64,000 bases of DNA from an uncultured Eubacterium sp. (GTDB lineage Bacteria > Bacillota > Clostridia > Oscillospirales > CAG-272): the NCBI GenBank assembly GCA_900544285.1, contig UQUT01000001.1, forward strand, positions 248,001 through 312,000, written 5' to 3'. Positions 26,298 to 34,685 of the stretch are shown here, in pieces. Made by a program: the position numbers and the translations under genes. How positions within the stretch are numbered: the first letter of the stretch is position 1; every line of letters starts with the position of its first letter. Below the pieces are notes generated by a model. The model did no database searches, was not told the origin of the DNA, and saw only the letters and a list, made by a program, of their open reading frames with translations.

Positions 26298-26898
26298 TTG
26301 CTCCTCCTTTGCCGACAGCGGAAAGAACGCGGCGGAAGGCAACCTTCAAATCGTCCGCGGTTCCGTCATTTTCGATTATATAATCGCACCTTGAAGCATA
26401 AAATTCGTTTTTCGGCTGAAGCTCCATACGCCTACGCAGGTTGTCTTCTGTTATCCCGCCGCGCTTCATTGCCCGCTCAAAGCGTAATTTTTCATCCGTG
26501 ACAACGCCAACGGTAATATCGCATATATCGTCCAGTCCGGACTCAAAAAGCAACGGCGCGTCGATGACTATATCCTTTTTCAGTTTTTTTGCCGCGTCGA
26601 CCCTTTCGTAAACAATTTCCAGAATTATCGGGTGGGCTATGCTTTCGATTTTCTTTTTGGCTTCTGCGGACGAAAAAACAATCTCCGCAAGCTCTTTTCT
26701 TGCAATTCTCGCCGTGCCGCCGCTCATATCCACAACGCCGTCGCCGAACGCATCACGCACAGCCGCCGTATATTTCGGCTCTGCGTCAAGCCCTCTCGAT
26801 ATTGCGTCGCAATCGACTACGGCAAAGCCTGCGTCTGAAAAAAGCGACGCAACCGTACTTTTTCCGGAACCGATAGCCCCCGTAAGACCTATTACCAC
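26287..26898 (-). CDS. coaE: Dephospho-CoA kinase
   Basis: Last enzyme of coenzyme A synthesis, phosphorylating dephospho-CoA at the 3' ribose hydroxyl. 203 residues with P-loop GLTGAIGSGKSTVASLF (4-20), DCDAISR, and the VIDAPLLFESGLD lid region. The start is GTG at 26898 with an AAAGGAGG ribosome site 5 bases before it. It is 12 bases after the Sua5 gene and overlaps the lytic transglycosylase start, so translation is coupled. Confidence 0.96.
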   Translation of the reverse strand: MVIGLTGAIGSGKSTVASLFSDAGFAVVDCDAISRGLDAEPKYTAAVRDAFGDGVVDMSGGTARIARKELAEIVFSSAEAKKKIESIAHPIILEIVYERVDAAKKLKKDIVIDAPLLFESGLDDICDITVGVVTDEKLRFERAMKRGGITEDNLRRRMELQPKNEFYASRCDYIIENDGTADDLKVAFRRVLSAVGKGGANDG

Positions 26899-26910
26899 AG
26901 CAGCCTCCTT

Positions 26911-27960
26911 TCAGATGTTTATAACGCTGTATCCCGCAGCCTTGAGCATACGGTTGTAAATTGCAAGCCCGATGCCTTCCTCGCCGTCCGAAACGGCATA
27001 TATCGTTTTGACGGGCATATCATCAAAGCTGCGGAGAGCCGAAAACAATCGCCTTGCATGCTCCTCCGTATCGGCTGACCGTCCGAGGCGGACTATGTAT
27101 TTTCCCGTAAGCCTCTCGGCTATTTCATCGGGGCAAAGCACGCCGATATTTTCACTTTCCGCAAGTCTTTTGCAAAGAAACTCCGTTGCTCTCGCATAAA
27201 AGCCTTCGCCCTCGCCGCATATAAGGTGCATACTTGCCTGCGGCGCATAATGGCGATATTTCATCCCCGGAGCCTCCGGCTTTTCCCCGTCGGAGAGCTT
27301 TTCGGTCACCGCTCTGTCGACTTTGACTTTTCCGCAGACCTTTTCGAGCATTTCAAGCGTTATCCCGCCCGGACGAAGCAGCTTTACGCCGTCTCCGTCC
27401 GCCTTTACGATTGTCGACTCAAGCCCTATATCGCTTTCGCCGCCGTCGATTATCATATCAATTCTGCCGGTCATTTCTTTTATGACCGTTCCCGCCTCTG
27501 TCGGACTGGGTCTGCCGGATATGTTCGCCGATGGAGCTGCAATCGGCACGCCCGCCAGCTTTATAAGCGTATGAGCCACCCTGTCACGCGGACATCTGAC
27601 CGCAACCGTATCAAGTCCGCCCGTCACTTCCTTCGGGATTATATCTTTTTTCGGCATTATGACGGTTATCGGACCGGGCATAAAATTATCCGCTATTTTG
27701 CGGTAAAAATCATTTACAAAACAATACTTTTCCGCGTCCTCCGGCTCCGCTATATGAATTATGAGCGGATTATCGGACGGACGTCCCTTTGCCGCATATA
27801 TCTTTTTTGCCGCCGTTTTGTCAAGAGCGGAAGCGCCCAGACCGTAAACGGTTTCCGTCGGAAAGGCGACAAGCCCTCCGCGGTTTATTGTCTCCGCCGC
27901 CTCCGAAAGCTGACATTCAAGCGGCTCTGAAAAATCAATTCTGACTGTTTTCGTTGTCAT
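26911..27960 (-). CDS. Threonylcarbamoyl-AMP synthase (Sua5/YwlC)
   Basis: Makes threonylcarbamoyl-AMP from threonine, bicarbonate and ATP for the t6A37 modification of tRNAs. 349 residues, the long Sua5 form: YrdC domain (about 10-205) with GGLVAFPTETVYGLGASA, KGRPSDNPLIIHI and AAPSANISGRPSPT, then a C-terminal Sua5 domain (APGMKYRHYAPQA linker, Rossmann-like). Its start directly abuts the prfA stop codon, with an AAGGAAG ribosome site inside prfA. prfA-sua5 pairing is widespread in Bacteria. Confidence 0.95.
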   Translation of the reverse strand: MTTKTVRIDFSEPLECQLSEAAETINRGGLVAFPTETVYGLGASALDKTAAKKIYAAKGRPSDNPLIIHIAEPEDAEKYCFVNDFYRKIADNFMPGPITVIMPKKDIIPKEVTGGLDTVAVRCPRDRVAHTLIKLAGVPIAAPSANISGRPSPTEAGTVIKEMTGRIDMIIDGGESDIGLESTIVKADGDGVKLLRPGGITLEMLEKVCGKVKVDRAVTEKLSDGEKPEAPGMKYRHYAPQASMHLICGEGEGFYARATEFLCKRLAESENIGVLCPDEIAERLTGKYIVRLGRSADTEEHARRLFSALRSFDDMPVKTIYAVSDGEEGIGLAIYNRMLKAAGYSVINI

Positions 27961-29028
27961 TTATCCGTTACTTCCTTTTAATCTTTCGGCTGTTTCGGCG
28001 GCGGAAAGCGCGTCAATCAGTCCGTCAAGCCCGCCGTCCATAATGCTGTCTATCGAATAAAGCGTCAGCCCTATTCTGTGATCTGTCACTCTGCCCTGCG
28101 GAAAATTGTATGTTCTTATCCGCTCGCTGCGGTCGCCCGTACCGACCTGACTTTTTCTTTCGCTGGCGATTGCCGAATCACGCTTTGTGCGCTCTATATC
28201 GTAAAGCCGCGCACGGAGCAGCTTCATCGCCTTTTCCCTGTTCTGAAGCTGACTGCGCTCCTCCTGACACTCAACAACAAGCCCGGACGGCTTATGGATT
28301 ATTCTTATTGCGGATTCGGTCTTGTTTATGTGCTGACCGCCTGCTCCGCTCGATTTACATGTTTCAATCTGCAAATCGGCGGGGTTTATCTCGATTTCAA
28401 TGTCCTCCGCCTCCGTCAAAACGGCAACGGTTACTGTCGATGTATGAATTCTTCCCTGTGCCTCCGTCTCCGGCACACGCTGAACGCGATGAACTCCCGA
28501 TTCGTATTTGAAGCGCGAATATGCGCCCTCTCCCTCGACGGAGAACGAAATTTCCTTAAATCCGCCAAGCTCCGTCGGGTTTGAGGAGATTATCTCCGTT
28601 TTATATTTATGCGCCGCGGCGTACATCGAATACATTCTGTAAAGCGATCCGGCAAAAAGCGCAGCTTCCTCGCCGCCCGCTCCGCCACGGATTTCGATTA
28701 TGACGTTCTTGTCGTCGTTCGGGTCCTTTGAAAGCAGAAGCCCCGTCAGCTCCTCCTCGCAACGGTGCAGCGCGTCCTTGCTTTCGGAAAGCTCCTCCTG
28801 CGCGAGTTTTTTTATCTCGGGGTCGCTCTCCGAAAGAAGCTCCTCAGCTTCGGAGAGCCTGTTTTTCCATTCCTTATATTCGCGGAACTTTTCAACGACG
28901 GGCGCCAGCTTTTTCAGCTCTTTCATCGCCTCTTTAAGTCGCGCAGGGTCGGAAATGACCTCAGCACTTGCAAGCGACCCTTCTATATCTTTATATTTAT
29001 TTTCTATCTCGGCGAGCTTATCGAACAT
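27961..29028 (-). CDS. prfA: Peptide chain release factor 1
   Basis: RF1, recognising UAA and UAG stop codons. 355 residues with the class I GGQ motif in SSGAGGQHINKTESAIR, the PxT-type anticodon region within VHRVQRVPETEAQGRIHTS, and the N-terminal coiled helices. It begins the leftward operon prfA-sua5-coaE-slt-pepM18 behind the promoter at 29061-29089; ribosome site CGGAGGA. prmC, often between prfA and sua5, is absent here. Confidence 0.97.
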   Translation of the reverse strand: MFDKLAEIENKYKDIEGSLASAEVISDPARLKEAMKELKKLAPVVEKFREYKEWKNRLSEAEELLSESDPEIKKLAQEELSESKDALHRCEEELTGLLLSKDPNDDKNVIIEIRGGAGGEEAALFAGSLYRMYSMYAAAHKYKTEIISSNPTELGGFKEISFSVEGEGAYSRFKYESGVHRVQRVPETEAQGRIHTSTVTVAVLTEAEDIEIEINPADLQIETCKSSGAGGQHINKTESAIRIIHKPSGLVVECQEERSQLQNREKAMKLLRARLYDIERTKRDSAIASERKSQVGTGDRSERIRTYNFPQGRVTDHRIGLTLYSIDSIMDGGLDGLIDALSAAETAERLKGSNG

Positions 29029-29060
29029 TTTTTCCTCCGTACAGAAGTCTGACTTAGTTT

Positions 29061-29089
29061 ATTATACTACATATATATTACAAATTCAA
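29061..29089 (-). promoter_or_regulatory. SigA-type promoter of the prfA operon
   Basis: Minus strand TTGAAT, 17-bp spacer, TATAAT. The remaining bases to 29228 are A/T-rich and hold nothing else I can support. Confidence 0.75.
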
Positions 29090-29228
29090 GAATATTCAAG
29101 GATATTTTGTCGACGCAAAAATATTACTTTGCGGGTGAGATTTGAGGCTGAAAACGCGCGATTTTGAGAGATTTTGCGAGTTTTGACCATGCTAAATTAA
29201 AAAATCCGAAATATTTTTCAAAAAACGC

Positions 29229-29257
29229 TTGACAAGCCCCGAACATAATGATATAAT
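29229..29257 (+). promoter_or_regulatory. Consensus SigA promoter of rplM-rpsI
   Basis: TTGACA, 17-bp spacer, TATAAT. Confidence 0.88.
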
Positions 29258-29263
29258 TTCACC

Positions 29264-29315
29264 GTTGCATAAAAAGCGACGCATTTTTGCGCGCTTAAAT
29301 TCATTACGGAGGAAA
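29264..29315 (+). promoter_or_regulatory. Short rplM leader, possible L13-binding RNA
   Basis: About 50-base leader between promoter and ribosome site with a stem GCG-A-CGCA/TGCG-CGC (29276-29294, one bulged A). Autoregulatory L13 leaders are known in Bacillota; I cannot confirm a match by eye. Confidence 0.35.
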
Positions 29316-29319
29316 AACA

Positions 29320-29751
29320 ATGTCAACTTACATGGCAAAAAAAGAAACCGTTTCTCGCGGTTGGTATGTAATTGATGCGGCAGGCAAGCCCCTTGGCAAA
29401 ACAGCCGTTGCCGCTGCAAATCTTCTCAGAGGTAAAACACGTCCCGAATTCACACCCAATGTCGATTGCGGCGAATTCGTTATCGTTGTAAACGCAGAGA
29501 AGGCAGTTCTCACAGGTAAGAAGCTCGAAAAGAAATTCTACCGCCACCATTCGGGTTACATCGGCGGACTCAAGGAAGTCTCCTATAAAACCCTCATGGC
29601 AACAAAGCCCGAGCTCGCTATGACTCTCGCAGTCAAGGGAATGCTTCCCAAAAACACCCTCGGCGCTACCGCTCTCACACGTCTTAAAGTATTCAGAGGC
29701 GCAGAGCACAATCATCAGGCTCAGCAGCCCAAAGAATTCATCGTTGACTGA
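29320..29751 (+). CDS. rplM: 50S ribosomal protein L13
   Basis: Large-subunit ribosomal protein L13, 143 residues. Family motifs [46 protein letters not shown] and GMLPKNTLG are present. Ribosome site CGGAGGA before ATG. First gene of the conserved rplM-rpsI pair, with a consensus promoter upstream. Confidence 0.98.
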   Translation: MSTYMAKKETVSRGWYVIDAAGKPLGKTAVAAANLLRGKTRPEFTPNVDCGEFVIVVNAEKAVLTGKKLEKKFYRHHSGYIGGLKEVSYKTLMATKPELAMTLAVKGMLPKNTLGATALTRLKVFRGAEHNHQAQQPKEFIVD

Positions 29752-29771
29752 GAGAGAAAGGAGAAATAACA

Positions 29772-30173
29772 ATGTATACAAGTGCTAAACCTTATTTCTA
29801 CGGTACAGGCAGAAGAAAGAAATCCGTTGCACGCGTCCGTCTTTATCCCGGCACAGGCACAGTTACGATTAACGGTCGTGACATAGACGATTACTTCGGC
29901 CTTGAAACACTCAAGCTCATCGTAAACCAGCCCTTCGCTGTCACATCGACCGAAGGCAAGTTTGACGTAGTCTGCACAGCGGCAGGCGGCGGTATCTCCG
30001 GCCAGGCGGGCGCAATCCGTCACGGAATTTCAAGAGCCCTTCTCCTCGCCGACGATTCTTACAGAACGCTTCTTAAGAAGGCAGGACTTCTCACTCGTGA
30101 CCCGAGAATGAAGGAAAGAAAGAAATACGGTCTCAAAGCCGCTCGTCGTGCTTCCCAGTTCTCAAAGAGATAA
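29772..30173 (+). CDS. rpsI: 30S ribosomal protein S9
   Basis: Ribosomal protein S9, 133 residues, with [18 protein letters not shown] near the N-terminus and the conserved basic tail [12 protein letters not shown], whose last residues reach the P-site tRNA in the family. It lies 20 bases after rplM with AAAGGAGAA as ribosome site and is closed by a terminator. Confidence 0.98.
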   Translation: MYTSAKPYFYGTGRRKKSVARVRLYPGTGTVTINGRDIDDYFGLETLKLIVNQPFAVTSTEGKFDVVCTAAGGGISGQAGAIRHGISRALLLADDSYRTLLKKAGLLTRDPRMKERKKYGLKAARRASQFSKR

Positions 30174-30190
30174 AAAGTTATCTTGCAAAC

Positions 30191-30217
30191 CAAGCCCCGA
30201 TTTTTCGGGGCTTTTTT
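30191..30217 (+). terminator. Intrinsic terminator after rpsI
   Basis: AAGCCCCGA/TCGGGGCTT stem followed by TTTT. Confidence 0.9.
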
Positions 30218-30218
30218 G

Positions 30219-30247
30219 TTGACAGGGATTTGCTTTTCCGATATAAT
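30219..30247 (+). promoter_or_regulatory. Consensus SigA promoter of the SdpI-like gene
   Basis: TTGACA, 17-bp spacer, TATAAT; it starts only two bases after the preceding terminator. Confidence 0.85.
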
Positions 30248-30301
30248 ATAAGTGACGGAAAAGCAACGTCCGGAACATAAAGAAGCGGGAGGCACAAAAG
30301 A

Positions 30302-30679
30302 ATGGGATTTTGGATTTATATGTTATTGGTTGTGTCGGTTATTCCGCTTTTAATGTTTGGCTTCGGCACATATTTTCGTAAAAATGCTCCGAAAGAAATC
30401 AATCCGTATTTCGGATACCGGACAAAAAGGTCAATGAGAAATCAGGAAACATGGCAGTATGCTCATAAGCATTGCGGCAGGCTGTGGTTTGTGATCGGAC
30501 TGATTATGCTGTTTTTATCTTACGCAGCAATGGTTGTCATGCTGTTGACGTTGAGCCGCGACACCACAACCGTCGGCACTTACGGCGGCATTATCTGCGG
30601 AATACAATTAGCCGTCTTGATTGTATCGGGCTTCTCCACCGAATTTGCTTTGAAAAAGAAGTTTGATACGGAAAAATAA
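30302..30679 (+). CDS. SdpI-like membrane protein
   Basis: 125 residues with three transmembrane helices and the SdpI/YhfL-type motif NPYFGYRTKRSMRNQETWQYAH between helices 1 and 2 (about 39-60). In Bacillus SdpI gives immunity to the SdpC killing factor; most family members in Clostridia are stand-alone membrane proteins of unknown job. No sdpR repressor or sdpC toxin lies nearby. Ribosome site GGGAGG, own promoter and terminator. Confidence 0.82.
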   Translation: MGFWIYMLLVVSVIPLLMFGFGTYFRKNAPKEINPYFGYRTKRSMRNQETWQYAHKHCGRLWFVIGLIMLFLSYAAMVVMLLTLSRDTTTVGTYGGIICGIQLAVLIVSGFSTEFALKKKFDTEK

Positions 30680-30695
30680 AAAAGATTGTCAAGAA

Positions 30696-30725
30696 AGAAC
30701 CGTCCCCGCACGGTTCTTTTTTATT
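30696..30725 (+). terminator. Intrinsic terminator after the SdpI-like gene
   Basis: AGAACCGT, loop, ACGGTTCT followed by TTTTTATT. Confidence 0.88.
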
Positions 30726-30741
30726 CCGGCAAACAAAAGCC

Positions 30742-30770
30742 TTGACTATTTTCCGCTTTTGCGTTATACT
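30742..30770 (+). promoter_or_regulatory. SigA-type promoter of the 30806 gene
   Basis: TTGACT, 17-bp spacer, TATACT. Confidence 0.8.
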
Positions 30771-30805
30771 GTTTTAAGCGGCAGAACGCCGAAAGGAGTG
30801 CGGTT

Positions 30806-31930
30806 ATGATTGAAATCAGAGAGGTCAAAGGAAAAAGAGCGCTTCGGAGGTTTATAGACTTCCCTCTTTCGCTTTATAAGGACTGCCCGTATTTCACGCC
30901 TTATCTTTTTGAGGACGAGCTTGCAAATCTCACACCGAGCAAAAATCCGGCGTCGTCATATTGCGATTTCAAGCTGATGATGGCATATAAGGACGGCAAG
31001 GCTGTCGGCAGGATATGCGCGATTATCAGTCGCTTCGCAAACGAAAAATACGGTCAGAAGCGTGTGCGCTTCAACCGCATTGATATGATAGATGATATTG
31101 AAGTCACAAAAGCGCTGATAAAGGCGGTTGAAGAGTTCGGCAAGGAACACGGCATGGAAGAAATCTGCGGTCCGCTCGGCTACAGCGATCAGGACAAAGA
31201 AGGTCTTCTCACATACGGCTTTGACCAGAAAAATATGTTTGCAACGTTTTATACCTATCCGTATTACGTCGATCATCTCCGTGCGCTCGGCTTTGTTGAG
31301 GACGCCGTATGGACTGAATACAAAATTCCCGTTCCGGAAACAATCGACCCCACCGTCGCAAAGATTGCGGAGCACGCAAGAAGCCTGTATCATCTCCGCA
31401 TTGTAAAGATAAAGCGCAAAAGTCAGCTCAAGCCTTATATTTATAAGGTTCTTGAAATGACGAACAAATGCTATGCCGATCTTTACGAATACGTTCCGAT
31501 AAGCAAGGATCAGATGACGCACCTTGCGGCACAATACGTTCCTCTTGTCAACCTCCGTTTCCTTCAGCTTGTGGAAAATGAGGAGGGAGAGCTTGTCGGC
31601 TACGGACTCATGATACCCACGCCGGTCAATGCCCTGAAAAAGTGCAACGGTCATCTTTTCCCTTGGGGTTGGATACCGTTTTTGCGCGAGCTGAGAAAAT
31701 CAAAATCGCTCGATATGCTCTTGATATCGGTCGACCCCGAATACAGAAGAAAGGGCGTCGCCGCTCTCATTCTGGAAGAGTCGAACAAGAATTGTCTCAA
31801 ATACGGCATCGAATATGCCGAAACGGGACCCATGCTCACAACAAACCTTGAAATTCAGTCGCTGTGGAGCAGATTTGAAAAAACTCATCACAAAACGCGC
31901 GCGTGCTTCCTTAAAAAAATAGACGAATAA
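30806..31930 (+). CDS. Tandem GNAT-like protein (YghO type)
   Basis: 374-residue cytoplasmic protein resembling the YghO-like group of large GNAT proteins, with a degenerate N-terminal acetyltransferase half (KLMMAYKDGKAVGRICAI, CGPLGYSDQDKEGLL) and a C-terminal half that has the better acetyl-CoA site, LLISVDPEYRRKGVAALIL (about 310-328). The intermediate YPYYVDHLRALGFVEDAVWTEYKI segment is typical of the group. Substrate unknown. Ribosome site AAAGGAG, own promoter, terminator shared with the convergent brnQ. Confidence 0.82.
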   Translation: MIEIREVKGKRALRRFIDFPLSLYKDCPYFTPYLFEDELANLTPSKNPASSYCDFKLMMAYKDGKAVGRICAIISRFANEKYGQKRVRFNRIDMIDDIEVTKALIKAVEEFGKEHGMEEICGPLGYSDQDKEGLLTYGFDQKNMFATFYTYPYYVDHLRALGFVEDAVWTEYKIPVPETIDPTVAKIAEHARSLYHLRIVKIKRKSQLKPYIYKVLEMTNKCYADLYEYVPISKDQMTHLAAQYVPLVNLRFLQLVENEEGELVGYGLMIPTPVNALKKCNGHLFPWGWIPFLRELRKSKSLDMLLISVDPEYRRKGVAALILEESNKNCLKYGIEYAETGPMLTTNLEIQSLWSRFEKTHHKTRACFLKKIDE

Positions 31931-31934
31931 AAAT

Positions 31935-31970
31935 CAAAGGGACTGAAATTTTTCAGTCCCTTCTCTTTTT
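31935..31970. terminator. Bidirectional terminator between 30806 gene and brnQ
   Basis: AAGGGACTGAAA/TTTCAGTCCCTT, 12-bp perfect stem. Confidence 0.88.
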
Positions 31971-33333
31971 ACGCCGCCGTAGCGGCACCTTTATTTATTT
32001 TCTTTGCAAAATGAATTATCAGTCCGATGATAAGTCCCAAAGCCGCGGGACAAACCCAACCGAGACCGAGCTTTGCAAACGGCAGAAGATCGCCGACGCT
32101 GATTATCGCCGCACAAACCTTTGTTTTCGGCAAACCGAGCGGAAGCGCCTTTACAAAGTCAAACAGAGCGGCGACAAACGTAAATGCCGTAACTGAAACA
32201 TAAACTGCTCTGTCGTTTGAAAAGAGTTTGCCGAAAAGCGCAAGAAGGATAAGCGTCATCGCGAGAGGATACAAAAGCATAAGCACGGGAAGCGACCAAC
32301 CTATTATCGCGCTGAGTCCTACGGTTGATATAAGGAACGATATTGCGCAGAAGCCGATTGCCCAGAATTTATATTTCGGTCCCTTCGGGAACATTTCACA
32401 GAACGTCTCTCCGCAGCTTGTTATAAGTCCGACAGCCGTTTTCAGGCACGCAAGCGTCACCGTAACGGCAAGAATTATCCCGCCGACGCTGCCGAAGTAA
32501 TGCGTAGCCACAACGTAAAGCGCTTCGCCGCCGTCAGCTGAAATCGGATAAAGAACTCTGCTTTGCGCGCCGATTACCGCAAGCGCGGCATATATCAGCG
32601 CCATAATCGCACAACCGAAAATGCCGGATGTGACGGTATTTCCCGCAATCGCCGAAGGCTCCTTCACTCCGAGCCCTTTTATCGCGTTCACGACCACTAT
32701 TCCGAACGCAAGACTGGCAAGCGCGTCCATCGTATTGTAGCCGTCAAGGAAGCCCTGGAAAAACGAGTTTGCCTCATATGCCTTTTCGGGAATGATATCC
32801 GCAACCGGTCCCATAGGCTTTACAAGCGCGGTGACCGCAAGCAGCGCAAGGCTGACAAGGAACATCGGCGTCAGTATTTTTCCGACCCACGTAAGTATTT
32901 TTCCGGGTCTGAGCGAGAACCACAGCACCGCCGCAAAGAACACCAGAGAGAATATCCATACAAGCCATTTTGCCGTTCCCTCTGCAACAAGCGGTCTTAT
33001 GCCGACGGAAAACGACGTCGACGCGCAACGCGGTATCGCAAAAAACGGCCCGATTGAAAGGTAGAGCGCACAGGTGAAAAACACCCCGTACTTTTTTCCG
33101 ACTCTGCCGCTGAGCTCAAGCAATCCGTCACTCCGGCTCATACCGAGCGAAGCCACGCCGAGAAGCGGAATTCCGACGCCGGTTATCAGAAAACCGATTA
33201 TCGCTTTCCATACGTTTGCGCCCGCATTTTGTCCCATGAAAACGGGAAAAATCAGATTTCCCGCACCGAAAAACAACCCGAACAGCATGCTGCCGACGGC
33301 AAATGTCTCGGTTAAACTAAGTCTTTTCTTCAT
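31969..33333 (-). CDS. brnQ: Branched-chain amino acid transporter BrnQ
   Basis: Sodium- or proton-coupled symporter of the LIVCS family, importing leucine, isoleucine and valine. 454 residues, about 12 transmembrane helices. N-terminal signature FAVGSMLFGLFFGAGNLIFP and the TGVGIPLLG and SIGPFFAIPRCASTSF segments are typical. Own promoter at 33364-33392; convergent with the GNAT-like gene. It is not linked to ilvE, 7.8 kb away, except by theme. Confidence 0.95.
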   Translation of the reverse strand: MKKRLSLTETFAVGSMLFGLFFGAGNLIFPVFMGQNAGANVWKAIIGFLITGVGIPLLGVASLGMSRSDGLLELSGRVGKKYGVFFTCALYLSIGPFFAIPRCASTSFSVGIRPLVAEGTAKWLVWIFSLVFFAAVLWFSLRPGKILTWVGKILTPMFLVSLALLAVTALVKPMGPVADIIPEKAYEANSFFQGFLDGYNTMDALASLAFGIVVVNAIKGLGVKEPSAIAGNTVTSGIFGCAIMALIYAALAVIGAQSRVLYPISADGGEALYVVATHYFGSVGGIILAVTVTLACLKTAVGLITSCGETFCEMFPKGPKYKFWAIGFCAISFLISTVGLSAIIGWSLPVLMLLYPLAMTLILLALFGKLFSNDRAVYVSVTAFTFVAALFDFVKALPLGLPKTKVCAAIISVGDLLPFAKLGLGWVCPAALGLIIGLIIHFAKKINKGAATAA

Positions 33334-33363
33334 TTTGTATCCTTTGTTTTATGTATTTTAATA

Positions 33364-33392
33364 ATGATATCATAAAATCCGGCACCGCGCAA
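33364..33392 (-). promoter_or_regulatory. SigA-type promoter of brnQ
   Basis: Minus strand TTGCGC, 17-bp spacer, TATCAT. Confidence 0.6.
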
Positions 33393-33640
33393 CAGTTTTG
33401 AAGTTATTTTTTAATATAATGAAAATTTCCCGTTTCATCCCGTCATGCAGGACCCTTCAATTATTCATTTACTTCAAATGCGAGGGGCTCCCGCTCCTGC
33501 TTTTTCTCCATAAAAATTCCCCTCTTCGCGAGAAATTTTGATTTTGTATGTGACTGAATAACTGTATCGCAAGAAAACGGAAAATGCCCATGGAAAGATA
33601 AATTTATTTGTCGAAATGAAAACATATTTATCATTACATG
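33393..33640. other. Gene-free stretch with a possible short minus-strand ORF or repeat remnant
   Basis: A minus-strand ATG at 33511 with ribosome site AGAGGGG encodes 16 residues (MEKKQEREPLAFEVNE, stop at 33461-33463). The same frame continues through two stop codons in coding-like sequence (LKGPA, then RDETGNFHYIKK) toward the brnQ promoter, as if a small gene or dispersed repeat had decayed. A GC-rich patch at 33479-33500 can form a weak hairpin. Nothing else is seen. Confidence 0.3.
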
Positions 33641-33668
33641 TTGATTTTACCAAATTATATGATATAAT
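33641..33668 (+). promoter_or_regulatory. Upstream promoter-like element
   Basis: TTGATT, 16-bp spacer, TATAAT, about 145 bases before the XRE regulator. It is followed by CTTTGTAAA (33672-33680), the inverse complement of TTTACAAAG (33745-33753) in the nearer promoter. Confidence 0.45.
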
Positions 33669-33744
33669 TTACTTTGTAAAAAGAACACATCGCAAACAAC
33701 GGCCCTTGTCAACCTTTTGTTTACGGAATTCAACAAAATGTTGC

Positions 33745-33773
33745 TTTACAAAGCTCAACCGTTCGTTTATACT
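33745..33773 (+). promoter_or_regulatory. SigA-type promoter of the membrane XRE regulator
   Basis: TTTACA, 17-bp spacer, TATACT. The -35 lies in TTTACAAAG, which mirrors CTTTGTAAA at 33672-33680 and could be part of an autoregulatory operator. Confidence 0.65.
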
Positions 33774-33811
33774 TTCTTTGCAAATCAAGACAGCAGAAAG
33801 GAAATTTTAAC

Positions 33812-34654
33812 ATGCTATCAAAGAAAATCAAAGAATTTCGACAAAAAAGCGGCATGACCCAAAAGGAGCTTGCCGATAAACTTTTTGTTACACCGCAGGC
33901 TGTTTCCCGCTGGGAGAACGGTGACGCCGAGCCCTCCGCAACAACCATCGACGCAATGACAAAAATATTCAATATATCCGTAGACGAGCTTTTCGGCAGG
34001 GAGGCTCCGAAGCCCGAAGTCATAGTAAAAACAGAAACCGTATACAAAGAACCGCCCGTCGTGCTCGGCGTTTGCGAAGTGTGCAACAAACCGATTTATT
34101 CTTCCGACGAGCTTGTCCGAAAAACGCGCTCGGGCGGCAGAATAGGTTCTGTTACGCAGGTAATCTGCAAAAGCTGTTATGAAAAACAGAAGAAGGCGGA
34201 GCTCCAGGCGGCGATAGAGCACGGGATCAAGCAAAGAAAGCGCTCGTTCGTCTGGGGCGGACTCATCACCGGAGCGGCGTTTATAATAACCCTCTGCGTA
34301 GCGCTCAAAAACAATTGCTCCGTCGGTCAGGTGATCGGATTTTCGGTAGTCTCCCTCCTCCTCTTCCCTTTTATATCATGCCTGTTCCTTCAGAACAACT
34401 TTGTCGACGATATGGTACTCTCCGTTGCGAGCTTCGGCTTTGTCCGCTTTCCGGGGCTGATATTTTCCCTCAGCCTTGACGGTATCTTCTGGTTTCTGAC
34501 GGTCAAGCTGGCGTTTTTTGTTCTCGGATTTATGATCGCCGCGGCGTTTCTTGCACTCGCGGTCGCGCTGGGAATGGTCGTCGGAATATTTGTTTATCCG
34601 TCGGCTCTGAGGAAGAACCTCGATCATCCGGAACAGACCAAGCACTTTTTCTGA
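33812..34654 (+). CDS. XRE-family regulator with zinc ribbon and membrane segments
   Basis: 280 residues in three parts. Residues 1-62 are a Cro/C1-type HTH (MTQKELADKLFVTPQAVSRW, then VDELFG). Residues 85-130 carry four cysteines as CEVCNK and CKSCYEK, a likely zinc ribbon. The remainder (about 147-265) holds four hydrophobic helices with short loops. The layout suggests a membrane-tethered DNA-binding protein that senses an envelope or metal signal; that is inference. Ribosome site GAAAGGAA. A lipoprotein gene follows 31 bases downstream and is probably co-transcribed. Confidence 0.82.
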   Translation: MLSKKIKEFRQKSGMTQKELADKLFVTPQAVSRWENGDAEPSATTIDAMTKIFNISVDELFGREAPKPEVIVKTETVYKEPPVVLGVCEVCNKPIYSSDELVRKTRSGGRIGSVTQVICKSCYEKQKKAELQAAIEHGIKQRKRSFVWGGLITGAAFIITLCVALKNNCSVGQVIGFSVVSLLLFPFISCLFLQNNFVDDMVLSVASFGFVRFPGLIFSLSLDGIFWFLTVKLAFFVLGFMIAAAFLALAVALGMVVGIFVYPSALRKNLDHPEQTKHFF

Positions 34655-34685
34655 CTTATAATTTTAATCGAAAGGATAAATAAAA

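Noticed and set aside
30302..30679. A Bacillus-like sdpRI immunity locus.
   Set aside because: Only an SdpI-like protein is present; there is no sdpR repressor and no sdpC toxin, so an immunity role is not supported.
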